A stretch of 64,000 nucleotides of DNA from Odiellus spinosus (lineage: Eukaryota > Arthropoda > Arachnida > Opiliones > Phalangiidae). The stretch is from assembly GCA_963920705.1 (NCBI GenBank), contig OY987232.1, forward strand, positions 4,274,000 to 4,337,999, read 5' to 3'. The position numbers and the translations under genes were made by a program. Under the pieces are notes generated by a model. The model did not search any database. It had not been told where the DNA came from and saw nothing but the letters and a program-made list of their open reading frames with translations. Shown here piece after piece: positions 30,698-41,162 of the stretch (positions are counted from its first letter, which is position 1; the number at the start of each line of letters is the position of its first letter).

Positions 30698-31791
30698 GCC
30701 CTACTTCTAATTCGCTTCCTGAGTAATTCCGATCATAAAAAAACTTCTGTTTCGCACTGGCAACACTATTTATTTCCTGGGCCATATCAATTGCTCGTTG
30801 CCATTCCCTTAAAGGACCTTGTTCATAATCTAAGATTTCTAAAACCTCCTGATCAGGAATTCCAACAAATACTCTCTCATCCCAAGGAAGCGTAGGCTCA
30901 TATCCATGGTGAAGGTAAAACGGAGAATATCCGGTCGAACAATGTACAACGCTATTAACTGCTAACTGAATTAAAGGCAAGTGGGCATCCCAAGTAGTAT
31001 GAACATTCCCAGTGTAAATACTCATTATTTCCCCAATTACTCTATTACACCTCTCCGTCATATTAGCCTGGGGATGGTATGGTGACACGAATTTAAGTTT
31101 AATTTTCAACATCATACATAACCGTTTCCATAAACCTGAAATAAACTGGGGCCCGTTGTCCGACAAAAGAGCTGACATAATCCCATGGCGCGACACATAC
31201 TGCAACAGAACCTTACATAATATTAGGGCCGTAACACTCCTAATCCACCATGACTATTAAAAATCGGTTCTGCTGCTTCGTCACGGGAAGGGGGCCCATT
31301 ATATCTATCCCGACCAAGTCTCCTGGGTGAATTTTATGAGATGGAATCATTAACCCTGGCTTCTTTGTATTTCTACTTTTGTATCGTTGGCATGTTTCAC
31401 AATTCTGTACGTATTTCTGAACCAAGGAATACAATCTAGGATGGTAATATTTAGCCTGAACTCTCATGTAAGTTGCGGTACGACCCCTATGACCTGATAG
31501 AGGATGATTATGAAAAGCCTGCATTAACCTAGGAACTAATTCAGTAGGCACCACAACTTTAGCCGGTTTAAATCCTTCCGCTTTTCTATAAAGCAAATCA
31601 TCTTTAATACAGTATACCTTAGAATCTCCGCCTCTTTCTAACTTGCCCTTTATTTCGCTAAATTGATCTTCTAACAACTGCGCCTGTTTTAGCTCTGCCA
31701 AGGTAACATAATCCAGAGGTTGTCCAAGGTCTACAGGGTTACAAATTGACATGTTCAAGCGAAAAGCGTCCAAAGATTGATTATCTGGCAT
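30698..31791 (-). pseudogene. Gypsy integrase, interrupted
   Basis: 31791-31240 holds the HHCC zinc domain (HNHPLSGHRG ... CETCQRY) and the first catalytic region (GIDIMGPLP ... LIVMVD), then stops at TAG. 31205 downward resumes with LLSDNGPQF (second Asp) and the third catalytic region (HPQANMTERCNR). Between them roughly 40 codons expected in the family are missing and the frame changes. The 3' end is cut by the BEL at 30698, so the protein is not functional. Confidence 0.88.
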
Positions 31792-33767
31792 GGGAAGTGG
31801 TGATAAATCTGAACCTTAGGACATACAACATCTAGGTCGGAAACTGGGCATCTAGATAAGGCGTCAGCTACTAAATTATCTTTTCCTGCTCTATGAAGGA
31901 TTTCGAATGGCATAAACTCCTGAAGTTCCAAGGCCCATCTCATAAGTCTGCTTTTCTTATTTTTAAGTTTCAACATCCAACATAGAGCTTGATGATCAGA
32001 TACCACTGCGAATTCTCTACCTTCCACATAATGTCGGAACTTTCGGACAGCTTCTACTACTGCCATGGCCTCTTGTTCCGGGGTACTATATCTTAATTCT
32101 GCCGGCTTAAAGAGTTTACTTGTATATCCCAAGGAAACCTCGACACCATTCTGAATTTGTGATAGCATGCCGCCCATTCCAATTCCACTAGCATCTGTTG
32201 TGATTATAAACTTTCCATTTGGATCGGGAACTTGTAACAAGACTGCCTGGGAAATAGCTGTTTTTAAACTCTGAAACGCGTTTTCTTCTGTGTCTCCCCA
32301 ACGAAACTTTTGGTTTTTCCGTTTTAATTTATTTAAAGGGGCAGTATAGTCTGCATAATGGGGAATAAATCGTGAATGAAAACCACACATGCCAAGGAAG
32401 GAAGACACCTGTTTCATGTTACGAGGACGTGGAAATTCTTTAATCGCCCGAACTTTCTCCGGATCTACTTCTACCCCTTCAGCGCTTACCAGGTAGCCCA
32501 AAACCGAAACCTTAGGAACTCCAAAAAAACATTTACCAACATTTGACGTAAGACCTGCGTTTTTAAATTGAGCGAATACATAACGTAAAGCCGCTAAATG
32601 GTCAGTCCATGTGGTACTAGCTATCACTACATCGTCAAGATAAATCCCAATGCCATATCTACGAGCAAATCGTAATACTTTATTCATCAACCGCATGAAC
32701 GTTGCCGGTGCCCCTTTCAAACCGAACGGTAAAACTAACCACTCGAACTTGCCCTCTCTAGTTACAAAGACAGTTTTCTCTATGTCCTCTGGAGCCATGG
32801 CAACCTGCCAATAACCGGACTTTAGGTCTAATTTAGTAATATACCTAGGCTTTCCCATTTTGTCTATAATGTCATCTATTTTGGGTATTGGATACGGATC
32901 ATCTAATGTAACACTATTTAACTTTGTTATATCAATGCACATCCGCTTCTCCAAGGTATCTTTCTTCGGAACTATTATAGTAGGAGATGCCCATGGACTA
33001 TTAGATGGCCTAATCAACCCCTTCTGTAGTAGGTCATGAACTTGTCTATCAATTTCCCCACTAGCAGCACGACTATGTGAATAAGGTTGTCTCCTTACAG
33101 GTACAGTCCCTGGTTTTAACCTGAGACGATGTAGAACAACATTAGTACGACCCAATTTTCCCGAAAAAAGCTCCGGAAACTCTTGACTAAGCTCCGATAA
33201 ATCCCATCGCTCGTCCTCAGTTAACTGGCCTAAGTTCAGTGTCGAAAAATCTACCTTCGGTTGAGGGGGGTGGAGAACTTGGTCATTCCCCGTCAACGTA
33301 GCTACCTCGTCTCGTAGGTACACCAAGGGCAAAGTTTTCTTACAATAACTAAATACATTGTGGTAATTATCTATCACCGCTCTCATATCGTCTAGAAGGC
33401 CCATCCCTAATGAAAGAGGAAATTCTAACTCTGAGACCACTTGAAACCTAACTGGCATTATACCCATTTCTTCCCCAAAATCTACCTCTAAATCTACGTA
33501 ACCGAGGGATTCACTAGGTAAACCTTTTTTCATCCATTGAACAGTTCGAGGCTTCGAAATCAATAAACTCATTAAGCCTAACTCGGATAGAAATTCCTTT
33601 GTTATGATACATTGGTCAGCCCCACAATCTAGGAAGGCAATACATTCTTTATTTGACACTGAAATTCTTATTCCCTTTAATTTACTATCCCCTAAATCCA
33701 AAACCGCTGAATTCAGTCTTACTATTGGGTCTATCTGAGATTCCCACGCACCTTGCGACCCTACCAA
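31755..33767 (-). CDS. Gypsy protease, reverse transcriptase and RNase H
   Basis: 670 codons, open. Protease motif AFLDCGADQC near residue 49 (Cys in place of the usual Ser/Thr of D-S/T-G). RT spans about residues 215-420, with KLDLKSGYWQ, LPFGLKGAPATF and the catalytic YLDDVV near 374. RNase H begins with ITTDASG and continues to HQALCWM and ADALSR. Its end overlaps the integrase frame at 31755-31791. The Gag and Pol frames differ, so expression in the intact element would need frameshifting. Confidence 0.92.
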   Translation of the reverse strand: MVGSQGAWESQIDPIVRLNSAVLDLGDSKLKGIRISVSNKECIAFLDCGADQCIITKEFLSELGLMSLLISKPRTVQWMKKGLPSESLGYVDLEVDFGEEMGIMPVRFQVVSELEFPLSLGMGLLDDMRAVIDNYHNVFSYCKKTLPLVYLRDEVATLTGNDQVLHPPQPKVDFSTLNLGQLTEDERWDLSELSQEFPELFSGKLGRTNVVLHRLRLKPGTVPVRRQPYSHSRAASGEIDRQVHDLLQKGLIRPSNSPWASPTIIVPKKDTLEKRMCIDITKLNSVTLDDPYPIPKIDDIIDKMGKPRYITKLDLKSGYWQVAMAPEDIEKTVFVTREGKFEWLVLPFGLKGAPATFMRLMNKVLRFARRYGIGIYLDDVVIASTTWTDHLAALRYVFAQFKNAGLTSNVGKCFFGVPKVSVLGYLVSAEGVEVDPEKVRAIKEFPRPRNMKQVSSFLGMCGFHSRFIPHYADYTAPLNKLKRKNQKFRWGDTEENAFQSLKTAISQAVLLQVPDPNGKFIITTDASGIGMGGMLSQIQNGVEVSLGYTSKLFKPAELRYSTPEQEAMAVVEAVRKFRHYVEGREFAVVSDHQALCWMLKLKNKKSRLMRWALELQEFMPFEILHRAGKDNLVADALSRCPVSDLDVVCPKVQIYHHFPCQIINLWTLFA

Positions 33768-33778
33768 GGCACTGACTT

Positions 33779-35470
33779 CTAGTTTCCCTGATTCGATTCG
33801 TAAGGTAGAGTAACCGGGGTATTGTTAGATATAGGGTTAACATCTGACGGTAAGGATGCCCTAACACCTTGAGACGAGACAGAAGAAAGACGAGGTCTCT
33901 GATTAATCCTAGGTGCCCTTGGTGACGCCTGTAGTTGGGGACATTCTCTTCGAAAATGGCTCGAACTTCCACACAAAAAGCAACCATTAACATTGTCTCC
34001 TCGAGTAATCGCGGGTCTGGAACTTATTTGATTAAAGGGACCAGTACGGGAATTATTCCCCATTGACCATGCCCCTGAACCACGATTTGCCATATTTCCA
34101 CGGGAATACCTTCCAAAACCCGAACTACCAACGCTAATTCCCATATTAGTTAGCCCGTTATTAATTCCTTCCATATCAACTCCGCGTTCCCAAGCTGTCT
34201 GAATTCTTAAAATTTCCCGATCAAAATCATCCAACGTCGTGCAACTATCCACAGATATCAATAATTGAACCATCGGTGGAACCTTGGAAAGCAAAAGCTT
34301 AACCAACTCTTCCTCCACTAAAGGGGAATCTAATAACCTATTAATGCCTACTATTCGCTTACGAAACATCCATAAATCCTCCCCAACATTTTGCGTGGCA
34401 CTGTATAGTGATATACGAATAGACTGTTCCCGACTTTGTGATAAATATCGAGTTTTAAAAGCCAACGCCAAAGTATTCCACGAAATATTCTCGCCATGCC
34501 TAAGAAAAAACTCTTCTATCCAAATCGTAGCACTGTCCGTAAAAATCAGAGGGCATAACACCGGTAAATCATCCTTACGTATTCTGTGATATAAAATAAA
34601 TTTCTCTAAGGTTTTCAAAAACAATTTTGGATCTTCCTGGGTATCACCGGAGAATGTAGGCATTTTCATGTGGGCTATGAGAACAGCTGGAATTTCCCTG
34701 GGAACTCGTTCTTCACCACTAATCTGAGCTATATCATTATGACTCGACGACCTAACCCTTGAATCGAACGGAACTCCTGGGCATCTTTGAGGTCGAGGAA
34801 CTGAGGGACAACTAGGTAAAGGATTATCCACCCCTTGATTGAACTCATCACGAGCCTGTGTGTCTATCCTAATTTGTCGTTCAATGTCTCGCTGGCGCTG
34901 TCTCGTACTTTCCAATTCCCGGAGATTCTCTAAATCTTCCTCGCTTCGGTTTCCCTGAGTTCGTGTATAAATATCCTGCCTTAATCTATCCCCCTCTAAA
35001 CTATCCCTTCGAGAGAGTGAAGCTGCCTGTTTCTGTCTCCTACTCAAATCCTCGGCTTCGTCTAGATTTTGTTGAATACGTTGATTAATGATATCCTCTA
35101 AACATGGAGTCTCATTTAAAACATTTACCTCCTCGGAAACATCTAAAGGGTGCTCCGGTGAAACTGTAGGTATCCGTGGAACATTAGGTGCTAACCCGGG
35201 TTCGACCAAAGGCGTTTTACCCTTCAGTAAATCTAATCTATCATCTACACAAGATGCCACAAAACGCTGAATCAAATTAAGCTCCTCCTGAGGATTCTTC
35301 CGCACATCAAGAACCCTACGATTACGAACTGGGTAATTCCTAGTCAGATTTAAAGTATCTCTACGATTCTTCCTTTGTACTGGTCTCCCTTGCAATTTAG
35401 GACTAAAAGAACCTGCATCACTAAACTGATTAATAAACAACGGCCCAAATTTTAAAAAAACAAAAACCAA
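33779..35470 (-). CDS. Gypsy Gag with one CCHC zinc knuckle
   Basis: 563 codons. Highly charged N-terminal half, a capsid-like retrotransposon Gag region (MPTFSGDTQEDPKLFLKTLE ... TIWIEEFF ... LLLSKVPP), a Gly/Arg/Asn-rich linker and one CCHC knuckle (CFLCGSSSHFRREC) near residue 497. The true start is unclear: just upstream an ATG in another frame opens a hydrophobic segment (MWAIVGIVVVTILVCLGLFG), and a T7 run lies between the frames. A one-base slip there could have separated a membrane-like N-terminus from Gag. Confidence 0.88.
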   Translation of the reverse strand: MVFVFLKFGPLFINQFSDAGSFSPKLQGRPVQRKNRRDTLNLTRNYPVRNRRVLDVRKNPQEELNLIQRFVASCVDDRLDLLKGKTPLVEPGLAPNVPRIPTVSPEHPLDVSEEVNVLNETPCLEDIINQRIQQNLDEAEDLSRRQKQAASLSRRDSLEGDRLRQDIYTRTQGNRSEEDLENLRELESTRQRQRDIERQIRIDTQARDEFNQGVDNPLPSCPSVPRPQRCPGVPFDSRVRSSSHNDIAQISGEERVPREIPAVLIAHMKMPTFSGDTQEDPKLFLKTLEKFILYHRIRKDDLPVLCPLIFTDSATIWIEEFFLRHGENISWNTLALAFKTRYLSQSREQSIRISLYSATQNVGEDLWMFRKRIVGINRLLDSPLVEEELVKLLLSKVPPMVQLLISVDSCTTLDDFDREILRIQTAWERGVDMEGINNGLTNMGISVGSSGFGRYSRGNMANRGSGAWSMGNNSRTGPFNQISSRPAITRGDNVNGCFLCGSSSHFRRECPQLQASPRAPRINQRPRLSSVSSQGVRASLPSDVNPISNNTPVTLPYESNQGN

Positions 35471-36102
35471 AGAGACCCAAGCACACCAAAATCGTCACAA
35501 CTACTATCCCTACGATTGCCCACATGATTAGCCAAGGCGTCACGAAAAACGGCTTAAAACTTTAAAAAAACCTAATTAAAACTCTAAAAGTAATACAAAC
35601 CTAATCTAAAATTGAATATTCAAAAACTAAAAATAATAACACACAGTAATAATAAGAATAGTTAATCGCAATTACCTTGACACTCCAAATAAAGGAAATA
35701 GCAGAAAAAAAACTTCGCGGGCTTCTTACAAAACAATCTCCGGGCGAGAGGCAACGAGAAAAGAGCGATAAAGAAAACGCGACAAAAACTCCTCTCCGCA
35801 TGCTTTATCCCCAAATTACGTCACCACAATCGTCCTAGGCAGCCACGGAGATAAACCCCACGATCCTATTCAGTGCGTTCGGAACCAAAAACAGAGAGGT
35901 GGACTCCAAGGATCGTCGGAGCTTCAGAGATGAGCACACGCACATAAACTAGACGAGAACCAATCTTTCAGTTCACACCAAATAACTATTAAGTCAATTC
36001 CTCTTCAGATCAGGTGCGCACATATTTCAATCCAAAAATCACGAAAACTGGCAACCGAAAAACTTAGTGGTAAAAAAAAAATTATCCCGAAATAACTGTT
36101 CG

Positions 36103-36120
36103 ATCTCGGCGGTGCCTCCA
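36103..36120 (-). other. Gypsy primer-binding site
   Basis: TGGAGGCACCGCCGAGAT begins two bases after the LTR end GTTACA on the minus strand. I cannot verify the primer tRNA here. Confidence 0.65.
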
Positions 36121-36122
36121 AT

Positions 36123-36440
36123 TGTAACTGTACGCTTAACTATTTACTAATAATCAGTCAGTTAACTAGTTTAAAAAGGCAATTTAATTATAGACAGGAA
36201 CTTCAAGTACAGAACTAAGCATTATGGTAGAACTGGTATCCTGGGCGTCGACTGGGAATCTGCCCCGAGGCTGGACTGAGGTCTTCCTTTTATCCTAGGT
36301 TATCACATGGTCTCACAGGGTCGAGCAGCCAGGGTAGGTGCAGGCCCTTAGGGTAGAACTCCATGGGTAGATGCAGGAGCCAACGCGGGAAATAAGCCCT
36401 AATTCCCATACCTAGGGATCCCTTTACCATCCCCGTTACA
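36123..36440 (-). repeat. Gypsy 5' LTR
   Basis: 318 bp, beginning TGTAACGGGGATGG and ending CGTACAGTTACA on the minus strand. The outer boundary is confirmed by the neighbouring repeat family: the copy at 5590-5885 runs through the point where the LTR starts here (TTCCAATCT|). A GATAAAAGG box lies inside. Confidence 0.88.
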
Positions 36441-36790
36441 AAGATTGGAACTAAGTAGGCGGTGCTAATTATTTTGCCATCGTTGAAGTTCGTTCGCGAC
36501 TTCGCGCGTCGTCTGTAGAATCGTTAAGGGGGGGGGGTAGGAAATGTAACTAAGAAACTCGGCTTTCCCCTCTCTCTCGCGAAACGAAAGAGGCCCTCGC
36601 CGGGGCGTCGCGAGTTCAAGTTTGATTTACTCTACCAGCAATACTGGGCCATACCGCTCTTCTGTAGAAATTTGGAATACTTAGGGTGGAATCATTGACT
36701 GAGGAAATCGGACCTTCATCATTGTAACCCGTAGTATGTCGTCTTGTAGACTTGGGGATGATTTACTTGTGGTATATGTCAATAATTTTG
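36441..36790 (+). repeat. Half of an inverted-repeat element, Gypsy insertion target
   Basis: Matches the reverse complement of 5590-5885: TTGGAACTAAGTAGGCGGTG, the CCTCTCTCTCGCGAAACGA block, GGAATACTTAGGGTG and ATGTCGTCTT. It contains a G9 run near 36522. The other half is not beside the 3' end of the Gypsy remnant. Confidence 0.7.
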
Positions 36791-38500
36791 TGCCTGGGAA
36801 TAAGCTAGTGTCTTTTTGGTTTGTTTGTCGGCTGCCTTTTATGGATTATGTGATGGCCTAGTTGGAATAATTACCCTTAAGAGTTTTTTTTGTTAAATGC
36901 TTATTGGTTGAAATTACAAATAACGTCATAATAGTCTTAACTTTGTCGCGTCGTAATAGTGAACCTAAGACATTTCGCTATTTTTTTTAAATACTTTTTT
37001 TTATTAATTTAGGGTTTCAACTCGATGACAACCTAGCGTGTTTCGCGAGAGTGGTTCCGCGAAATTGATTTTTAGGTAAGAAACATTTTCGGTTAGTCAA
37101 CAATTATTTATCATTTATCTTTATTAATTGGCAAAAATGTTTACCGAAGAGAGTATCGTTTTAAGGGATTTTGCAAAATGAATGTTTCTGTATTTCATCC
37201 ATAGGTTATCTGCATAATACAAGTAAGTTCAATAAACTCCACGTATAGTACGTTATACACGCGTATTTATAATATCAAAATCAATATGTTTGTATTAACA
37301 AAAACAGATGTAAAGGAAATCACGATGTCTCTTACTAAGAATTACTACCTCTACACCCTTTCTAACCTTCGTTATATTCCTACTTTAGTACCACCAAATT
37401 TTCCCTCCCCTTAAACACCAGTCAAATCAGTTAGGTATCAAAGTTATCGGTTTCCCAAAATTACGTCATCGTGACGCGAATGACGAAACACGCGTATGTA
37501 TTCAGTCTTCGAGCGATTAAAAAATCAAACAAGTTGGGAAATCAAAATAGAACCTCCCCGACTACGACGTAACCTAGCCCAACCCGACGTGAAATATTTA
37601 AATTTATAATTGCGTCTTTTCATACTGACGAAGTCAAAATTTGAACCATAAAGGCCAGTAAAGCGTAACATAATAAATCAGATATAGCCAGTGCCTTGAT
37701 TTCAAAATAAAATATTCTAGCCCGAAATTTAGTATTAAAAAAATTCATATCATAATATAAACAATAAAAAAACACTTTATTTCATAAAAGTGAACAACGC
37801 CCCGTACTTTAAGCAAAGGACCAGTAAATTATACCGGAAGATTCTGATATTCGAGACACTCAAGCAGAGAGAATTTACACAGGGAGCGGAAACTACCTTT
37901 GATAATGCAAAACACGATGCAGCTCAAAAAAGGGGTCGCAGAGGGGGATACATCCGAATAACTGGCCGGGAAAATTTCCGGTCACGTGACAGCAGAATAA
38001 AAAACAAAATTTCTCGATTCCCATTGGCTGATTGTTTCTCTCTTCACTCTTCAGGGAGGGATTAGAGCAGAGAGAATTTGTTCACGCAGATCGGATGTAT
38101 TTAGCCTAACTTGATGATATATTTCGTTAAATTAATAAAAAACCAATGACTTATTGTTTCTAGAATAAAACCAAATTAAAGCTAAAAGGTAACTAAATAT
38201 TTCTATATTATAAAGAAATAAAAATTTTCGTGCAAAAATAACCGCATTTGTTTTCAGAAAAAGAAAAAAGTTTAGTCCAAGGCTTAATCAAATGTCAAAG
38301 CCCAGAAGGCAATCTGATGACAGAAGTTTATTGAATCTTGACAAGTACTGTGGATATAATTCAATGAACGCGACAGCGTTCTATGTTATGGGCCCATCAT
38401 CATCTGTAATGTTATTTCACAAATTCAGCCTCTAGCCAATCAGAACGCTCCATTTCCCCATTGAAATAACATTAAAATCGACTTTTTCGAGGATATGTCC
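36791..38500. other. No recognisable gene
   Basis: AT-rich DNA with only short frames (91 codons at 37790-38065, no resemblance). No repeat array was noticed. Confidence 0.45.
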
Positions 38501-38507
38501 CTTGCAT

Positions 38508-39840
38508 CGCAGAACTAAAAGAGGAATTATTTGTTACGGTTAAAATCAATTTTAAGTGGTAGAGCAAGTTCGAATGTTGAACTTTTCAAGTTTCATTTAA
38601 AAATATTAAGTCTAAGTATTTTAAAATTAATTCTAAAGTTGACCCTTTTTTTGGTACTTAGCTAGTTTCGCGCATGGCCAAATTCGTAATGTTATTCTAT
38701 GGGATTTGGTTTTTTGAAAGTGGCTTACCTTTCAGATTTATTTTCTAATACTTACGGATATTTTTGAAACTTGGATTTTCCGTGTGGTATGAATTAAGAT
38801 TCGAGCTTTATTTTAAGACTAATTTCATAATTTAGCACCGATTAGTTGGCCCACAATCTATTCATGAAAACGGAGGGAACAACAAGGCGGAGAAATAGAT
38901 TCGCCAAAAACCTAAGCCTAATTTGACAAATTAGGCTTAGGTTTTATATGGCTTTTTAAAATGACGTGCATGAGGAGCGCTCTTGATTTGGACGCTAATG
39001 ACCTAATTCTCCTCCTTCATACTTTTGCCGTTTTTATAAATAGACTGTGGCCAAAGTAATCGGTGTAAAATTATGAAATTAATCTTAAATTAAACCCGAA
39101 AAATATCTGGAAGCATTAGAAAATGAATCTGAAAGGTAAGTCTCTTTCAAAAAATCGAAATCCCTTGGATCGCAGAACTAAAAGAGGAATTATTTGTTAC
39201 AGTTATAATCACTTTTAAATGGTAGACCAAGGTTCGAATGTTGAACTTTTCAAGTTTCATTAACAAATATTTAGTCTAAGTATTTTAAAATTAATTTTGA
39301 AGTTGACCCATAATTGGCTTTTTTGCTAGTTTCGGTCATGGCCAATTCGTAATGTTATTCTATAGGATTTGGTTTTGTGAAAGTGGCTTACCTTTCAGAT
39401 TTATTTTCTAATACTTTCAGATATTTTTCAGACTTGATTTTCCGTGTGGTATGAATTAAGTTTCAAGCTTTATTTTAAGACTAATTTCATAATTTTACAC
39501 CAATTAGTTGGCCCACAATCTATTTATGAAAACGGACGAAAAATTCAAGCGGAGAAATTGAGTGGGCAAAAACCTATGCCTTATTTGACAAATTAGGCTT
39601 AGGTTTTCTATAGCTTTTTACATTCACGTGCAGGAGCGCGCTTGGGTATTGAACGCTAATGACTTAACTTCTCCTCCTTCATATTTTTGCCGTTTTTATA
39701 AATAGACTGTGGCCAAACTAATCGGTGTAAAATTATTAAATTAGTCTTAAAATAAAGCCCGAAAAATATCTGGAATCATTAGAAAATAAATCTGAAAGGT
39801 AAGTTTCGTTCAAAAATCTAAATCCTATAGAATAACATTA
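38508..39840 (+). repeat. Two tandem ~660-bp units, each a foldback element
   Basis: Both units begin ATCGCAGAACTAAAAGAGGA (38508 and 39170). Within each, arms of about 170 bp are inverted: TTTCAGATTTATTTTCTAATAC pairs with ATTAGAAAATGAATCTGAAA, and GTTGGCCCACA...CTATT pairs with AATAGACTGTGGCCAA. The first unit also has a central perfect hairpin, AACCTAAGCCTAATTTG / CAAATTAGGCTTAGGTT. The outer edges carry AATGTTATTCTATGGGATTT and its inverse AAATCCTATAGAATAACATT. Confidence 0.8.
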
Positions 39841-39889
39841 AGTTTTAATTTCTCCGCCTTAAAACTTAAAAGTATTCTCCTTTTTAAAA

Positions 39890-41108
39890 ATGTGAAAGTC
39901 CGAACGACTTGGCATTTCGAACGGCAATAAGGAAGGTATTAACATCCAAAATAATGAAAAAAAAAAATAATTTAGTTTAAAAGGTAATGGGAAAAATATG
40001 AAGATTTCGCTGCGGCTGTCGGAGGTATTAACATCAAAAATTATGAAAAAATTTATTTTAATTGGGATTAAAGGGCACTGGTAAAAATGTAGTGATTTGA
40101 CTGAATCAAGTGCGGCTGCCCCAGCTATTAACATCAAAAATTATGAAAAAATTAATTTTAATTGGGATTAAAGGGCACTGGTAAAATTGTAGAGATTTGA
40201 CTGAATCAAGTGCGGCTGCCTCATCTATTAACATCAAAAATAATGAAAAAATTAATTTTAATTGGGATTAAAGGGCAATGGTAAAAATTTAGAGATTTGA
40301 ATTAAGTGCGGCTGCCCCAGCTATTAACATCAAAAATAATGAAAAAAATAAATTTAATTTGGATTAAAGGGCACTGGTAAAAATGTAGAGATCTGACTGA
40401 ATCAAGTGAGGCTGCCCCAGCTATTAAAATCAAAAATTGTGAAAAAATTAATTTTAATTGGGTTTTAAGGGCCATGGTAAAAATGTAGAGATCCGACTGA
40501 ATCAAGTGCGGCTGCCCCAGCTATTAACATAAAAAATAATGAAATTTTTTATTTTAATTGGGTTTAAAGGGCAATGGTAAAAATGTAGAGATCTGACTGA
40601 ATCAAGTGAGGCTGCCCCAGCTATTAAAAGCAAAAATTATGAAAAAATTAATTTTAATTCGGTTTAAAGGGCAATGATAAAAATGTAGAGATCTGACTGA
40701 ATCAAGTGAGGCTGCCGCAGCTATTAACATCAAAAATTATGAAAAAATTAATTTTAATTGGGTTTAAAGGGCAATGGTAAAAATGTAGAAATTTGACTAA
40801 ATCAAGTGCGGCTGCCGCAGCTATTAACATCAAAAATTATGAAAAAATTAATTTTAATTGGGTTTAAAGGACAATGGTAAAAATGTAGAGATCTGACTGA
40901 ATCAAGTGCGGCTGTCGCAGCTATTAACATCAAAAATTATGAAAAAATTTATTTTAATTGGGTTTAAAGGGCAATGGTAAAAATGTGGAGATCCGACTGA
41001 ATCAAGTTCGGCTGCCCCAGCTATTAACATCAAAAATAATAAAAAAATTTATTTTAATTGGGTTTAAAGGGCAATGGTAAAAATGTAGAGATTTGACTGA
41101 ATCACTTT
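39890..41108 (+). repeat. 100-bp satellite array, about 12 copies
   Basis: CTATTAACATCAAAAATTAT recurs at 40125, 40225, 40321, 40421, 40521, 40621 and so on to 41021: a strict 100-bp period with one 96-bp unit. Conserved parts include GAAAAAATTAATTTTAATTG, AAAGGGCAATGGTAAAAATG and GACTGAATCAAGTGCGGCTG. The first copies are the most diverged. Confidence 0.93.
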
Positions 41109-41162
41109 TTAAAGGGCTAGTCTTTTAATATAGAAGTTAACACTTTCGTGCTAGACTGAAGT

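Larger units (their letters stand above)
30698..36440 (-). mobile_element. Ty3/Gypsy LTR retrotransposon, 3' part missing
   Basis: From 5' on the minus strand: LTR 36440-36123, PBS from 36120, gag, protease-RT-RNase H, integrase. It stops at the BEL insertion (30698). The rest of the integrase and the 3' LTR are not on the other side of the BEL tandem, so a deletion or rearrangement removed them. Confidence 0.92.

Noticed and set aside
40302-40505. Minus-strand ORF in the satellite
   Set aside because: Arises from the 100-bp repeat and does not persist across copies.
39890-41108. CRISPR-like array
   Set aside because: The whole 100-bp unit is repeated, with no unique spacers, in an animal genome; it is a satellite.
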